A stretch of DNA of 64,000 nucleotides from Lachnospiraceae bacterium G11 (GTDB lineage Bacteria > Bacillota > Clostridia > Lachnospirales > Lachnospiraceae). The translations under genes were made by a program, and so were the position numbers. Numbering within the stretch: the stretch's first letter is position 1; every line of letters starts with the position of its first letter. Of the stretch, positions 8,862-16,383 are shown piece by piece. The notes below the pieces were generated by a model, which saw only the letters and a program-made list of their open reading frames with translations, did not search any database and was not told the origin of the DNA. The stretch is from the NCBI GenBank assembly GCA_900103495.1, contig FMWZ01000004.1, forward strand, positions 310,001-374,000, in the 5' to 3' direction.

Positions 8862-9503
8862 GTGGAGCCTGTGATACTTTATCGAATCAAGGGAATTAAG
8901 AATGATGAAATTACAGATGTTTCCGCCAAAGTTTTTTCTCTTTTAAGATTGTTTACCTTTACCCTGAGTTTTGACGGTAAAGAAGTCAGATCCAAAGCAT
9001 ATGTGCTTTTCTTTAAGGTTCATGATTCTTCCAAACCAAAGAAAAAGAAGGAAGAAGAACCTGTGTCTTCAAAAGAAGAGGGTGATAATTCTCCCGAAGA
9101 AAAAGAATCAATGCTTGAGGTACTAAAGAGAAATAAGGATTTGCTTTTGTCTGATGAGACGAAAGCGCTTCTTGAAAGAACTCTTTACAGAGTTAAGAGA
9201 ATCATTAAACATATTCTACCTAAGAAGATTTCCGGTGAGGCACACTTCAGTGCCGGTTCGCCGGATAATACCGGATATATTATGGGGTTGTTCGGGATGT
9301 TTTATCCTTCTATGATCGGTAAGGTTAAGCTTTATCCCGATTTTGACTCCGACGCATTTTTTGAAGGCAAAGGCCTGGTTAAAGGCAGATTCTTTTTGAT
9401 TGCAGTTATTATACTTGCCTTAAGGATTTTCCTTGATAAGCAAATGCGTAAATTAATTTCTGCTCTTAAAGGGAGGACGAAAGATGGCAGACACACAACT
9501 TAG
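8862..9503 (+). CDS. DUF2953 domain protein (YtfI-like), apparently lacking its N-terminal membrane segment
   Basis: 213 residues. The pattern PVILYRIKG ... LFTFTLSFDGK, a charged low-complexity linker rich in Lys and Glu (about 53-85), then GYIMGLFGMFYPSMIGKVKLYPDFD and a C-terminal membrane segment (about 176-191) fits DUF2953, whose function is unknown. Family members normally begin with a hydrophobic stretch before the P-V-x-Y-R motif; here that motif is at residue 3 and an in-frame stop lies just upstream, so the N-terminal anchor is missing. A GTG at 8871 is an alternative start. The gene overlaps gerW by 20 bases, matching the ytfI-ytfJ pairing in Bacillus, which supports the assignment. 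Confidence 0.72.
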   Translation: MEPVILYRIKGIKNDEITDVSAKVFSLLRLFTFTLSFDGKEVRSKAYVLFFKVHDSSKPKKKKEEEPVSSKEEGDNSPEEKESMLEVLKRNKDLLLSDETKALLERTLYRVKRIIKHILPKKISGEAHFSAGSPDNTGYIMGLFGMFYPSMIGKVKLYPDFDSDAFFEGKGLVKGRFFLIAVIILALRIFLDKQMRKLISALKGRTKDGRHTT

Positions 9504-9852
9504 CCAGTTTATTCAATCGCTGTTTGAAGGAATGGACTCCGTTCTTTCCAGCAAGACTGTAGTTGGAGAGCCTACTAGAATTGATGATACAATTATTGTT
9601 CCGCTAGTGGATGTTACATTCGGAATGGGCGCCGGAGGAAGTAAAGGTGCCGGCGGCGGTATAGGCGGTAAAGTTTCTCCCAGTGCTGTTTTGGTTATAA
9701 GAGACGGACATGCGAGAGTAGTGAATATTAAGAATCAGGATGCTATTACCAAGATTATTGATCTTGTACCTGATTTGCTTGAGAGAAAGAGCGCCAAGAA
9801 AAAAGGCGTTACCGATGAAGTTGTAAGAGATGCAGCATTTCCTGATAAATAA
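9484..9852 (+). CDS. gerW: GerW family sporulation protein (YtfJ-like)
   Basis: 122 residues with the family's architecture: an N-terminal helix (FIQSLFEGMDSVLSSKTVVGEP), a strand IDDTIIVPLVDVTFGMG, a glycine-rich stretch (about 47-62) and SPSAVLVIRDGHARVVN. In Bacillus YtfJ/GerW is a spore protein needed for germination through some receptors; many non-sporulating Clostridia also keep it, so it is only weak evidence of sporulation. A GGGAGG site precedes the ATG, which overlaps the DUF2953 gene. Confidence 0.88.
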   Translation: MADTQLSQFIQSLFEGMDSVLSSKTVVGEPTRIDDTIIVPLVDVTFGMGAGGSKGAGGGIGGKVSPSAVLVIRDGHARVVNIKNQDAITKIIDLVPDLLERKSAKKKGVTDEVVRDAAFPDK

Positions 9853-9883
9853 GTTTCCTTCATTATAAAGACAGGTGTTTATT

Positions 9884-10390
9884 ATGATTGAATGGGATGA
9901 AATGATGGATTCTACTTCTGAAGAAGACCTTTTGGAACTGAAACATTGGCTTTTCAGAGAGAATATTCGATTACAATCAGAACAAAGAGATCTGGATGAG
10001 ATGAAGAGCAGATTCATCAAAGAAAGAGATGAATTTCGAAAAGAGATGGATACGCTTAATCATCAGATGGTCATTGAGCATAAGCGACTTAAAGATGAGC
10101 AGATTTTCTTCGATAAGAAAATGGACATCTTAAAGAACGGCTTTATGGAGCTTGAAGCGGAGAAACAGAAGTTTAACCGCGAGAAGCTTATGTTTGAAAA
10201 CAATTATCTGGATGCCATAGGCTCTGAAGGTGAGTGCGAGATTCTTTTTTCCGGCGTCACCAGTTCTCTGGGACTTAAGAAGAGATATAAGGATTTGATG
10301 AAGATTTATCATCCCGATAATCTTTGCGGATCCGAGAAGGTTGTACAGTTAATAAATCGTGAATATGACAAAAAAAGAGCGGAGCAATAA
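9884..10390 (+). CDS. Coiled-coil protein with a C-terminal J domain-like segment
   Basis: 168 residues. About residues 15-107 form a long charged coiled coil (many E, K, R and regularly spaced L and M). The last 45 residues (LGLKKRYKDLMKIYHPDN ... LINREYDKKR) resemble helices II and III of a J domain with an intact HPD tripeptide near residues 143-145. J domains stimulate DnaK-type ATPases; here the domain is C-terminal rather than N-terminal and lacks a clear helix I. Partner and role are unknown. The ATG at 9884 is preceded by AGGTG. A terminator shared with rpmB follows. Confidence 0.75.
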   Translation: MIEWDEMMDSTSEEDLLELKHWLFRENIRLQSEQRDLDEMKSRFIKERDEFRKEMDTLNHQMVIEHKRLKDEQIFFDKKMDILKNGFMELEAEKQKFNREKLMFENNYLDAIGSEGECEILFSGVTSSLGLKKRYKDLMKIYHPDNLCGSEKVVQLINREYDKKRAEQ

Positions 10391-10402
10391 GCTCCGCTTT
10401 TC
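10379..10402. terminator. Bidirectional terminator between the J-domain gene and rpmB
   Basis: Stem GCGGAGC / GCTCCGC with an AATAA loop, TTTT on the plus-strand side and a seven-base run of A upstream, which reads as T on the minus strand. It can stop both converging transcripts. Confidence 0.88.
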
Positions 10403-10413
10403 GTTGCAATTAA

Positions 10414-10599
10414 TTATGCTCTCTCAACAGCACCGGATTTCATGCAGCTTGTGCAAACATGTAATCTCTTGGGAGTACCGTTAACGTTACATTTGATACT
10501 CTTAACGTTTGAATTCCAAATTCTGTTAGATCTTCTATGAGAATGGCTTACGTTGTTACCAAAGTGAGCACCCTTACCACAAATATCACATTTAGCCAT
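10414..10599 (-). CDS. rpmB: 50S ribosomal protein L28
   Basis: 61 residues, matching bacterial L28: MAKCDICGK, HSHRRSNR, and a terminal C-x-x-C (CTSC). The four cysteines indicate the zinc-binding form. The start at 10599 follows AAGGAGGTG; a GTG two codons earlier overlaps that site and is unlikely. It is transcribed away from the Asp23/DAK2 genes, a divergent arrangement conserved across Firmicutes. Confidence 0.96.
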   Translation of the reverse strand: MAKCDICGKGAHFGNNVSHSHRRSNRIWNSNVKSIKCNVNGTPKRLHVCTSCMKSGAVERA

Positions 10600-10802
10600 C
10601 GTCACACCTCCTTAACGACTTCGTCGAATCTTCTTTTAGGTCAAATTGGCTTTCGCCACAACATTAGTATATTAACAGATTGTTTATCAGTTTGCAAGCC
10701 TTATTTTTTGGTCGTTCATAAAATATTTACAATTTTTAGTTTCCTTTTTAGTGCAAAGTGGTTATAATAACTACGTATATGTCAAAACGAAGGAGGTCTA
10801 CC
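10600..10802. other. Divergent intergenic region rpmB / Asp23-family gene
   Basis: This is the longest gene-free stretch (about 200 bases). On the minus strand a TATACT (10671-10666) could be the rpmB -10, but no convincing -35 lies at the right distance. On the plus strand there is a TATAAT at 10763-10768. A small CGAC-GAA-GTCG hairpin sits just upstream of the rpmB ribosome binding site. I see no gene or RNA motif. Confidence 0.5.
10763..10768 (+). promoter_or_regulatory. Putative -10 element for the Asp23/DAK2 operon
   Basis: A perfect TATAAT 34 bases before the ATG. The -35 position holds only TTTCCT, so the promoter is weak on that side. Confidence 0.45.
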
Positions 10803-11177
10803 ATGAAAAGTGGTTCTGAAAAGAGGACTTCAATCAATACCCATATGGGGAATATCATTATTGAGAATGAAGTTATAGCTCAGTACGCAGGTACTTGTGC
10901 AATGGAATGCTTTGGCATTGTCGGTATGGCAGGCGTTAATGTTAAAGATGGTATTGTCAGCTTGCTTAAGCTTGATAATGTATCAAGAGGCATAAACGTT
11001 ACTGTTAGAAATAACAAGTTAGATTTGGATTTGCATATTATTGTTGCTTACGGTGTAAGCATCATTGCTGTTTCCGAGAATCTGATCAGTTCTGTCAAGT
11101 ATAAAGTTGAAGAGTTCACCGGTATGGAAGTTGATAAGATCAACATCTATGTTGAAGGTGTACGAGTGATTGATTAA
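10803..11177 (+). CDS. Asp23/Gls24 family envelope stress response protein (YloU-like)
   Basis: 124 residues with the Asp23 fold: GNIIIENEVIAQYAGTCAMECFGIVGMAG, then VTVRNNKLDLDLHIIVAYGVSI and the closing VKYKVEEFTGMEVDKINIYVEGVRV. Members are small soluble envelope-associated proteins; this one corresponds to YloU, which is almost always upstream of the DAK2 gene yloV. A strong AAGGAGGT precedes the ATG at 10803. The next gene starts 13 bases after the stop. Confidence 0.92.
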   Translation: MKSGSEKRTSINTHMGNIIIENEVIAQYAGTCAMECFGIVGMAGVNVKDGIVSLLKLDNVSRGINVTVRNNKLDLDLHIIVAYGVSIIAVSENLISSVKYKVEEFTGMEVDKINIYVEGVRVID

Positions 11178-11190
11178 GGAGGAAATACCG

Positions 11191-12846
11191 GTGGCAACAA
11201 ACACTATAAACGCAGACCTTATAAGAGTTATGTTCTTATATGGTTCCAAGAGCCTTGAGAGCAAGAAGGAATGGATTAACGAGCTCAATGTTTTCCCTGT
11301 TCCCGACGGCGACACAGGTACAAATATGACAATGACCATCATGTCTGCAGCCAAAGAAGTTTTGGCTCTTGAAGAGAATGACATGAAGTCATTGGCCAAA
11401 GCTATTTCTTCCGGATCTTTGAGAGGCGCAAGAGGTAACTCAGGCGTTATTCTTTCACAGCTTTTAAGAGGTTTTACCAAAGTAGTAAGAGATTACGAGG
11501 AAGTAGATATACCTGTTTTGGCAGATGCTTTTGAGAAAGCGGTTGATTCTGCATACAAAGCAGTTATGAAGCCTAAGGAAGGAACGATTCTTACCGTGGC
11601 TAAAGGAAGCGCAGTTAAAGCCAGAGAACTGGCTGATGCCGGCGTTACCGAACTTGCTCAGTTCATTGACGAGATTATTGCAGAGGCTGAGGTTGTTCTT
11701 GCCAAGACTCCCGATATGCTTCCTGTATTAAAGCAGGCAGGAGTTGTTGACTCGGGCGGCCAGGGCCTTGTTGAGTTCATGAAGGGCGCAAGAGAGGGCT
11801 TTAATAACCCTGATGCCGATATTAACGAGATTATGACACAGGCTTCTCCGGAAGCCGAAGAAACTGAGGCAAAGGAAGCCGAGGTTAATATTAAGTTCGG
11901 ATATCGAACAGCCTTCAAGATTATTTCTAAGAATACATTCAATATTAAGATGGAAATCGATTTCAAGGAATTCCTTGCAAATATCGGTGATGATCCTGTG
12001 TGTGTTGTGGACGGAGATGAGATCAAAATCGACGTTCTCACAAATGATCCCGGACTTGTAATTCAGCGTGGACTTAAATATGGTCAGTTAACCGATATTA
12101 AGATTGAGAATATCCGTCTATCCAAGGGTACTGATTCTCAGCCCGCTGAAAGCGCTCAGAATGTTCCCGATGTTCCTATGGAACATAAGGATTATGGATT
12201 TATTACCGTATCTGTGGGTGAAGGCATGAGCGAGATTTTCTCAGGCCTTGGTGCTGACTTTATCATTGAAGGCGGCCAGACAATGAATCCTTCAACCGAG
12301 GATATGTTAAATGCCATCGATAAGGTCAATGCAGATACCATATTCATTCTTCCCAACAACAAGAACATTGTTCTTGCCGCAAATCAGGCTGCAAGCCTTA
12401 CAGAAGGAAAGAATGTTGTAGTTATTCCTACAAAGACAGTACCTCAGGGCATTACATCAATTATTAATTTTGTTCCCGATGCAGGCGTTGAGGACAACGT
12501 TGCTGCCATGAACGAAGCTATTGCTTTGGTTCGTACAGGCCAGGTAACTTATGCTGTAAGGGATACCGTTATTGATGATAAGGAAATCAAGCAGGGCGAT
12601 TACATGGGAATCGGTGATTCCGGTATTCTTTCTGTTGGCGAGGACCTTAAGAATGTAACAATATCCATGATTGATGAAATGGTTGATGATGAGATTTCAC
12701 TGGTAAGCATTTATTACGGAAGTGATGTTTCAGAAGAAGAAGCAAATGCCATTTCTGAAGAGGTATTAAAGAAACATTCCGATATTGATGTTGAAGTACA
12801 AAGCGGTGGACAGCCTATATATTATTACGTTGTTTCTGCAGAATAA
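11191..12846 (+). CDS. DAK2 domain protein (YloV/FakA-like)
   Basis: 551 residues. The N-terminal DAK2 kinase-type domain contains VFPVPDGDTGTNMTMT with the conserved metal-binding aspartates and SGSLRGARGNSGVILSQ; a middle linker is acidic (about 215-235); the C-terminal DegV-like/DUF1949-type half includes EGGQTMNPSTEDML and ILPNNKNIVLAA. In Staphylococcus the homologue FakA phosphorylates fatty acids bound to FakB partners, feeding phospholipid synthesis. No FakB gene lies in the window. The start is a GTG preceded by AAGGAGGA with seven-base spacing. Confidence 0.92.
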   Translation: MATNTINADLIRVMFLYGSKSLESKKEWINELNVFPVPDGDTGTNMTMTIMSAAKEVLALEENDMKSLAKAISSGSLRGARGNSGVILSQLLRGFTKVVRDYEEVDIPVLADAFEKAVDSAYKAVMKPKEGTILTVAKGSAVKARELADAGVTELAQFIDEIIAEAEVVLAKTPDMLPVLKQAGVVDSGGQGLVEFMKGAREGFNNPDADINEIMTQASPEAEETEAKEAEVNIKFGYRTAFKIISKNTFNIKMEIDFKEFLANIGDDPVCVVDGDEIKIDVLTNDPGLVIQRGLKYGQLTDIKIENIRLSKGTDSQPAESAQNVPDVPMEHKDYGFITVSVGEGMSEIFSGLGADFIIEGGQTMNPSTEDMLNAIDKVNADTIFILPNNKNIVLAANQAASLTEGKNVVVIPTKTVPQGITSIINFVPDAGVEDNVAAMNEAIALVRTGQVTYAVRDTVIDDKEIKQGDYMGIGDSGILSVGEDLKNVTISMIDEMVDDEISLVSIYYGSDVSEEEANAISEEVLKKHSDIDVEVQSGGQPIYYYVVSAE

Positions 12847-12850
12847 AAAT

Positions 12851-12886
12851 AACTCCGAAGTCCTAAGGGCTTCGGAGTTTTCTTTT
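12851..12886. terminator. Bidirectional terminator after the DAK2 gene
   Basis: Stem AACTCCGAAG / CTTCGGAGTT (12851-12860 and 12870-12879) followed by TTCTTTT; the opposite strand ends in TATTTTTATT, so it can also end the converging glycoside-hydrolase-like gene. Confidence 0.9.
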
Positions 12887-14093
12887 ATAAACCACATCTG
12901 ATATAGATTCTGCCATCCTTACTTCCAAGGAAGAAATCATTTCCTTCCATTCCTGTGGTTTCATCCCTCATTCTTTTATCAAAATGTACAATTGTATCGT
13001 GGAAGGTATTGTTGAGCGCAACGACAGCATTTTCATATTCTCTTTTATATGTATCGTCTTCATCCTTGTAATATGTTCCAAGAGGCTTTCCAATCGGTAT
13101 ATCGTACTCGTGATACCACCAATGATTGCCAAGCCATTTTGTGTGCATCTGATAGGTGTAATGACCATCACCTAAGAGAGCGCAGGCAAGTCCGAATCTC
13201 ATGTTCTTAAGGTTGGAATAGCCTTTTTCAAGATATCTGCAGCTTTCCTCAACAGGTCTCTTCATCATATGACCGAATTCAACATCGAATCCGGGGGTGA
13301 CATCAATATAAGTACAATTGGGCTTTCCGGTTGCTGATTTACCCCAGGGAATATATTTGTTCATAATATCGTCGAAGGTGTATTTTGTGAAATTCTCCGG
13401 CAGGCTTATATGATCCAATATACCCTCAAAGATGGTACCGTCGGCATAATCCAATGCATAATCCGATTCCATGCTTCCGTTAATCAGAATATAGGGTTCA
13501 TTTCCGTATCTTTTTCTTGTTTCCTTTAGGATTGTTTCCTTTCCTTTGACCCAGAGTCTGTTAAGATCATCAATTGAATCTTCCTTACCGTCTTCGTTGG
13601 CATCAATCTTAACTTTCTTTTTGCTTTCAAGCTCAACAGCCCAGGAATCAAAAGAACCGCCCATGCAGTCAATGTAAACTCCGTCCACATTAAGCATTGA
13701 AGGCCATTTGTCCTCAATAAGATTCATGAATGATTTGAGGGTTTTCTCTTTGGAAAGGTTTAAAAGCTGACTTCCCGGCCAGGAGTTGATATTATTGCCA
13801 TCTGTTGTCTTTAGAAAACAATCATCATCAAAGTATTTTGTGCCCGGGAAATACTCGCAGGAGCCTGCGATGTAGGAGACCACGATCAATCTGTCATTGT
13901 ATTCGTGAAGCTTCTTTAGATTGTCGTTTAACTTTTCGATGTGTTCCTTGGAATCATCGATTTTGAAGCCGGCAATAATAAGATCGAATTTGGCCGCCTC
14001 CATAAGCTCTGCCTCAGATGAATCCCATCTGGGGTTGTGCCCGTAAATCATAGCGATTTTGGGCGCATTCTTTCTGTTCCATAAATCTGCCAT
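12885..14093 (-). CDS. Putative glycoside hydrolase-like TIM-barrel protein (GHL-type)
   Basis: 402 residues, no signal peptide and no membrane segment, so probably cytoplasmic. The order of segments KIAMIYGHNPRW, FDLIIAGF, LIVVSYIAGSCEYFPG, a VDGVYIDCMGG strand end, YILINGSME and GTIFEGI ... LPENFTKY is that of a (beta/alpha)8 barrel and resembles the uncharacterised 'hypothetical glycosyl hydrolase' families (GHL15-like is my best guess). Candidate acidic catalytic residues are the Asp in YIDCMGG and the Glu in TIFEG. It is the only minus-strand gene, apart from rpmB, in the first 35 kb and interrupts the usual DAK2-recG neighbourhood. Start 14093 follows AAAGGGGAA. Confidence 0.55.
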   Translation of the reverse strand: MADLWNRKNAPKIAMIYGHNPRWDSSEAELMEAAKFDLIIAGFKIDDSKEHIEKLNDNLKKLHEYNDRLIVVSYIAGSCEYFPGTKYFDDDCFLKTTDGNNINSWPGSQLLNLSKEKTLKSFMNLIEDKWPSMLNVDGVYIDCMGGSFDSWAVELESKKKVKIDANEDGKEDSIDDLNRLWVKGKETILKETRKRYGNEPYILINGSMESDYALDYADGTIFEGILDHISLPENFTKYTFDDIMNKYIPWGKSATGKPNCTYIDVTPGFDVEFGHMMKRPVEESCRYLEKGYSNLKNMRFGLACALLGDGHYTYQMHTKWLGNHWWYHEYDIPIGKPLGTYYKDEDDTYKREYENAVVALNNTFHDTIVHFDKRMRDETTGMEGNDFFLGSKDGRIYIRCGL

Positions 14094-14133
14094 ATTAAAT
14101 TCCCCTTTACAGTTTTTTAAATTCCCTACAACT

Positions 14134-14162
14134 AAATTATCATGAAAAAACTGCGTAATCAA
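14134..14162 (-). promoter_or_regulatory. Putative promoter of the glycoside hydrolase-like gene
   Basis: On the minus strand TTGATT (14162-14157), a 17-base spacer and TAATTT (14139-14134), about 40 bases before the start codon. Confidence 0.55.
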
Positions 14163-14207
14163 TCGGGTAAATATGATAAAATTTAAGAAGTGCGAGAGGT
14201 ATATGAC

Positions 14208-16283
14208 ATGGATGGTACACCTATTAAAAATTTAAAAGGCGTAGGAGAGAAAAGTGCGCTTTTATATAACAAATTAAACATATTTACCATAGAAGATCTT
14301 GTAAGGTTTTATCCCAGAAACTACGAGATAATGCCAAAGGTTTCAAGAATTAACGAGGTTAGCGAGGGGGATACAGGGGCTTTTCTTATGACGATTTCCG
14401 CAAGGCCCACATTAAAAAGGGTCAGAAATCTTTCAATCCTTAATGTTTCCGCCTATGATTCCAACGCCAAATCTCCTGAAGAAGCCGTTAAAATCAATAT
14501 TACATTCTTCAATATGCCTTATCTTTTAAATGCACTTAAGGCAGGAAGCAAGTATGTCTTTATCGGCTCATTAAAGGGCAAAAGAATGGAACATCCGGCC
14601 ATTTATAAGCCCGAGGATTACTATGCCCTTGAGGGCACAATTCAACCTCTCTATCATCTTACAAAGGGTCTGTCCAATAAGAGCATCAAAAAGGCTGTCA
14701 GAAATGCCCTTGATAAGGTTGATATATCAAGAGACTTTCTGCCTCTTTCAATTAAAGAGAAATATAATCTTCCTGATTTTTCGGAATCTGTATATAAGGT
14801 TCATTTTCCCAGAGACGAAAAAGAATTAAGGCTTGCTCACAGAAGGCTTGCTTTTGAGGAGTTTTTCTATTTCATCCTTCTTGTGAGAAAGAACAAGCTC
14901 TTAAATGAAGAGCATGCTTCAAACTTTAAGATGATCGAAACTGCCGAATGTAACAGGCTAATTGAAGCTTTGCCTTACAGACTTACGGATGAGCAGGTGA
15001 AAGTATGGGATGAGATTAAAGACGATTTGTCCAAAGGCTCTATAATGAGTCGAATGATTCAGGGAGATGTGGGTTCCGGCAAGACAATACTTGCCTTTTT
15101 AAGTCTGTTAATGACCGTCACAAACGGCTTTCAGGGCGCATTAATGGCACCTACTGAAGTCTTGGCCAAGCAGCATTTTGAGAATCTTACGGATTTGACC
15201 AAAAAATATAAGCTGCCCTTTAAGCCTGTGCTCTTAACAGGTTCAGTAACAAAGAAGGATAAACAGGCGATTTATGATGATTTAAAGAACGGCAGGGCAA
15301 ATATTGCAATCGGCACCCATGCCCTTATAACTGAAGGCGTTACCTACAATAATCTGGCTCTTGTCATAACAGATGAGCAGCACAGATTTGGAGTAAACCA
15401 AAGGGAGGCCATTTCTTTAAAGGGGGAAAAACCGCATATTCTCGTCATGAGCGCAACCCCCATACCAAGATCTTTAGCCATGATTGTATACGGAGATTTA
15501 TCCATTTCAAGGATTGAAAAGCTCCCAGGCAACAGACTTCCCATCAAGAATGCCGTTATAAACCCTGATATGCGCCCTAATACCTACAAGTTTATTGCAA
15601 AGGAAGTGGCAATGGGGCATCAGGGCTATGTTATCTGCCCTCTGGTTGAGGCTTCTGAGGAAGAATCGGCTTTTTCCAATTATGAAAATGTTAAAGACTA
15701 TACTGTAAAACTTAAAAGTGAGCTTCCGGAATCCATACGTATCTCTACCCTGCATGGCAAAATGAAAGCCGAGCAGAAAAACAGAATTATGCAGGATTTC
15801 CATGACGGATTAATCGATGTTCTTGTTTCCACAACTGTTATTGAAGTGGGAATCAATGTGCCCAATGCGACATTTATGGTGGTTGAGAATGCCCAGGCCT
15901 TTGGGCTTGCAACGCTTCATCAGCTAAGGGGAAGAGTGGGCAGAAGCGATATTCAAAGTTATTGCGTATTCATTAACACCGATTCCAAGGGTGAAAAGAA
16001 CGACAGACTTGAAATACTTGGTAAATCAAACGATGGCTTTTATATAGCTGAAGAGGATCTGAAGCTTCGTGGACCGGGTGACCTCTTCGGAACGCTGCAG
16101 TCAGGAGAATTAAACTTTAGAATCGCAGATATTTACAATGATTCGGCAGTCCTTAAGGACGCATCCGAGTGTGTTGACATGATTTATGCGGGCAAAAGCG
16201 ATATAAGTACCACAGAACTTCCTTACTTTTTGGATATGCTTGAGAAAGCCCTTGGCATAAAGATTGATTCATCCACTCTCTAA
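14208..16283 (+). CDS. recG: ATP-dependent DNA helicase RecG
   Basis: 691 residues, full length. RecG remodels stalled replication forks and branched DNA. The N-terminal wedge domain begins DGTPIKNLKGVGEKSALLYNKL; the helicase core has Walker A GDVGSGKT, a DEQH box (VITDEQHRFGVNQR), SATPIPRS (motif III) and the C-terminal helicase motifs (VIEVGINVPNATFMV, HQLRGRVGRS) plus the RecG-specific LKLRGPGDLFGTLQSG. ATG 14208 has AGAGGT upstream; an earlier GTG at 14190 is less likely. Nothing is missing. Confidence 0.96.
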   Translation: MDGTPIKNLKGVGEKSALLYNKLNIFTIEDLVRFYPRNYEIMPKVSRINEVSEGDTGAFLMTISARPTLKRVRNLSILNVSAYDSNAKSPEEAVKINITFFNMPYLLNALKAGSKYVFIGSLKGKRMEHPAIYKPEDYYALEGTIQPLYHLTKGLSNKSIKKAVRNALDKVDISRDFLPLSIKEKYNLPDFSESVYKVHFPRDEKELRLAHRRLAFEEFFYFILLVRKNKLLNEEHASNFKMIETAECNRLIEALPYRLTDEQVKVWDEIKDDLSKGSIMSRMIQGDVGSGKTILAFLSLLMTVTNGFQGALMAPTEVLAKQHFENLTDLTKKYKLPFKPVLLTGSVTKKDKQAIYDDLKNGRANIAIGTHALITEGVTYNNLALVITDEQHRFGVNQREAISLKGEKPHILVMSATPIPRSLAMIVYGDLSISRIEKLPGNRLPIKNAVINPDMRPNTYKFIAKEVAMGHQGYVICPLVEASEEESAFSNYENVKDYTVKLKSELPESIRISTLHGKMKAEQKNRIMQDFHDGLIDVLVSTTVIEVGINVPNATFMVVENAQAFGLATLHQLRGRVGRSDIQSYCVFINTDSKGEKNDRLEILGKSNDGFYIAEEDLKLRGPGDLFGTLQSGELNFRIADIYNDSAVLKDASECVDMIYAGKSDISTTELPYFLDMLEKALGIKIDSSTL

Positions 16284-16316
16284 AGCCCTCATTCAACAAT
16301 TTGTGGTATTTTCACT

Positions 16317-16345
16317 TTGAATATCCACAACATCTATGGTATAAT
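16317..16345 (+). promoter_or_regulatory. Strong sigma-A promoter for the topoisomerase operon
   Basis: TTGAAT (16317-16322), a 17-base spacer and TATAAT (16340-16345) with an upstream TGG (extended -10), about 38 bases before the topoisomerase B subunit start. Confidence 0.8.
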
Positions 16346-16383
16346 ACATTTGTTGTATTATGCAAAGAGAGGGTTTTTAAGCA

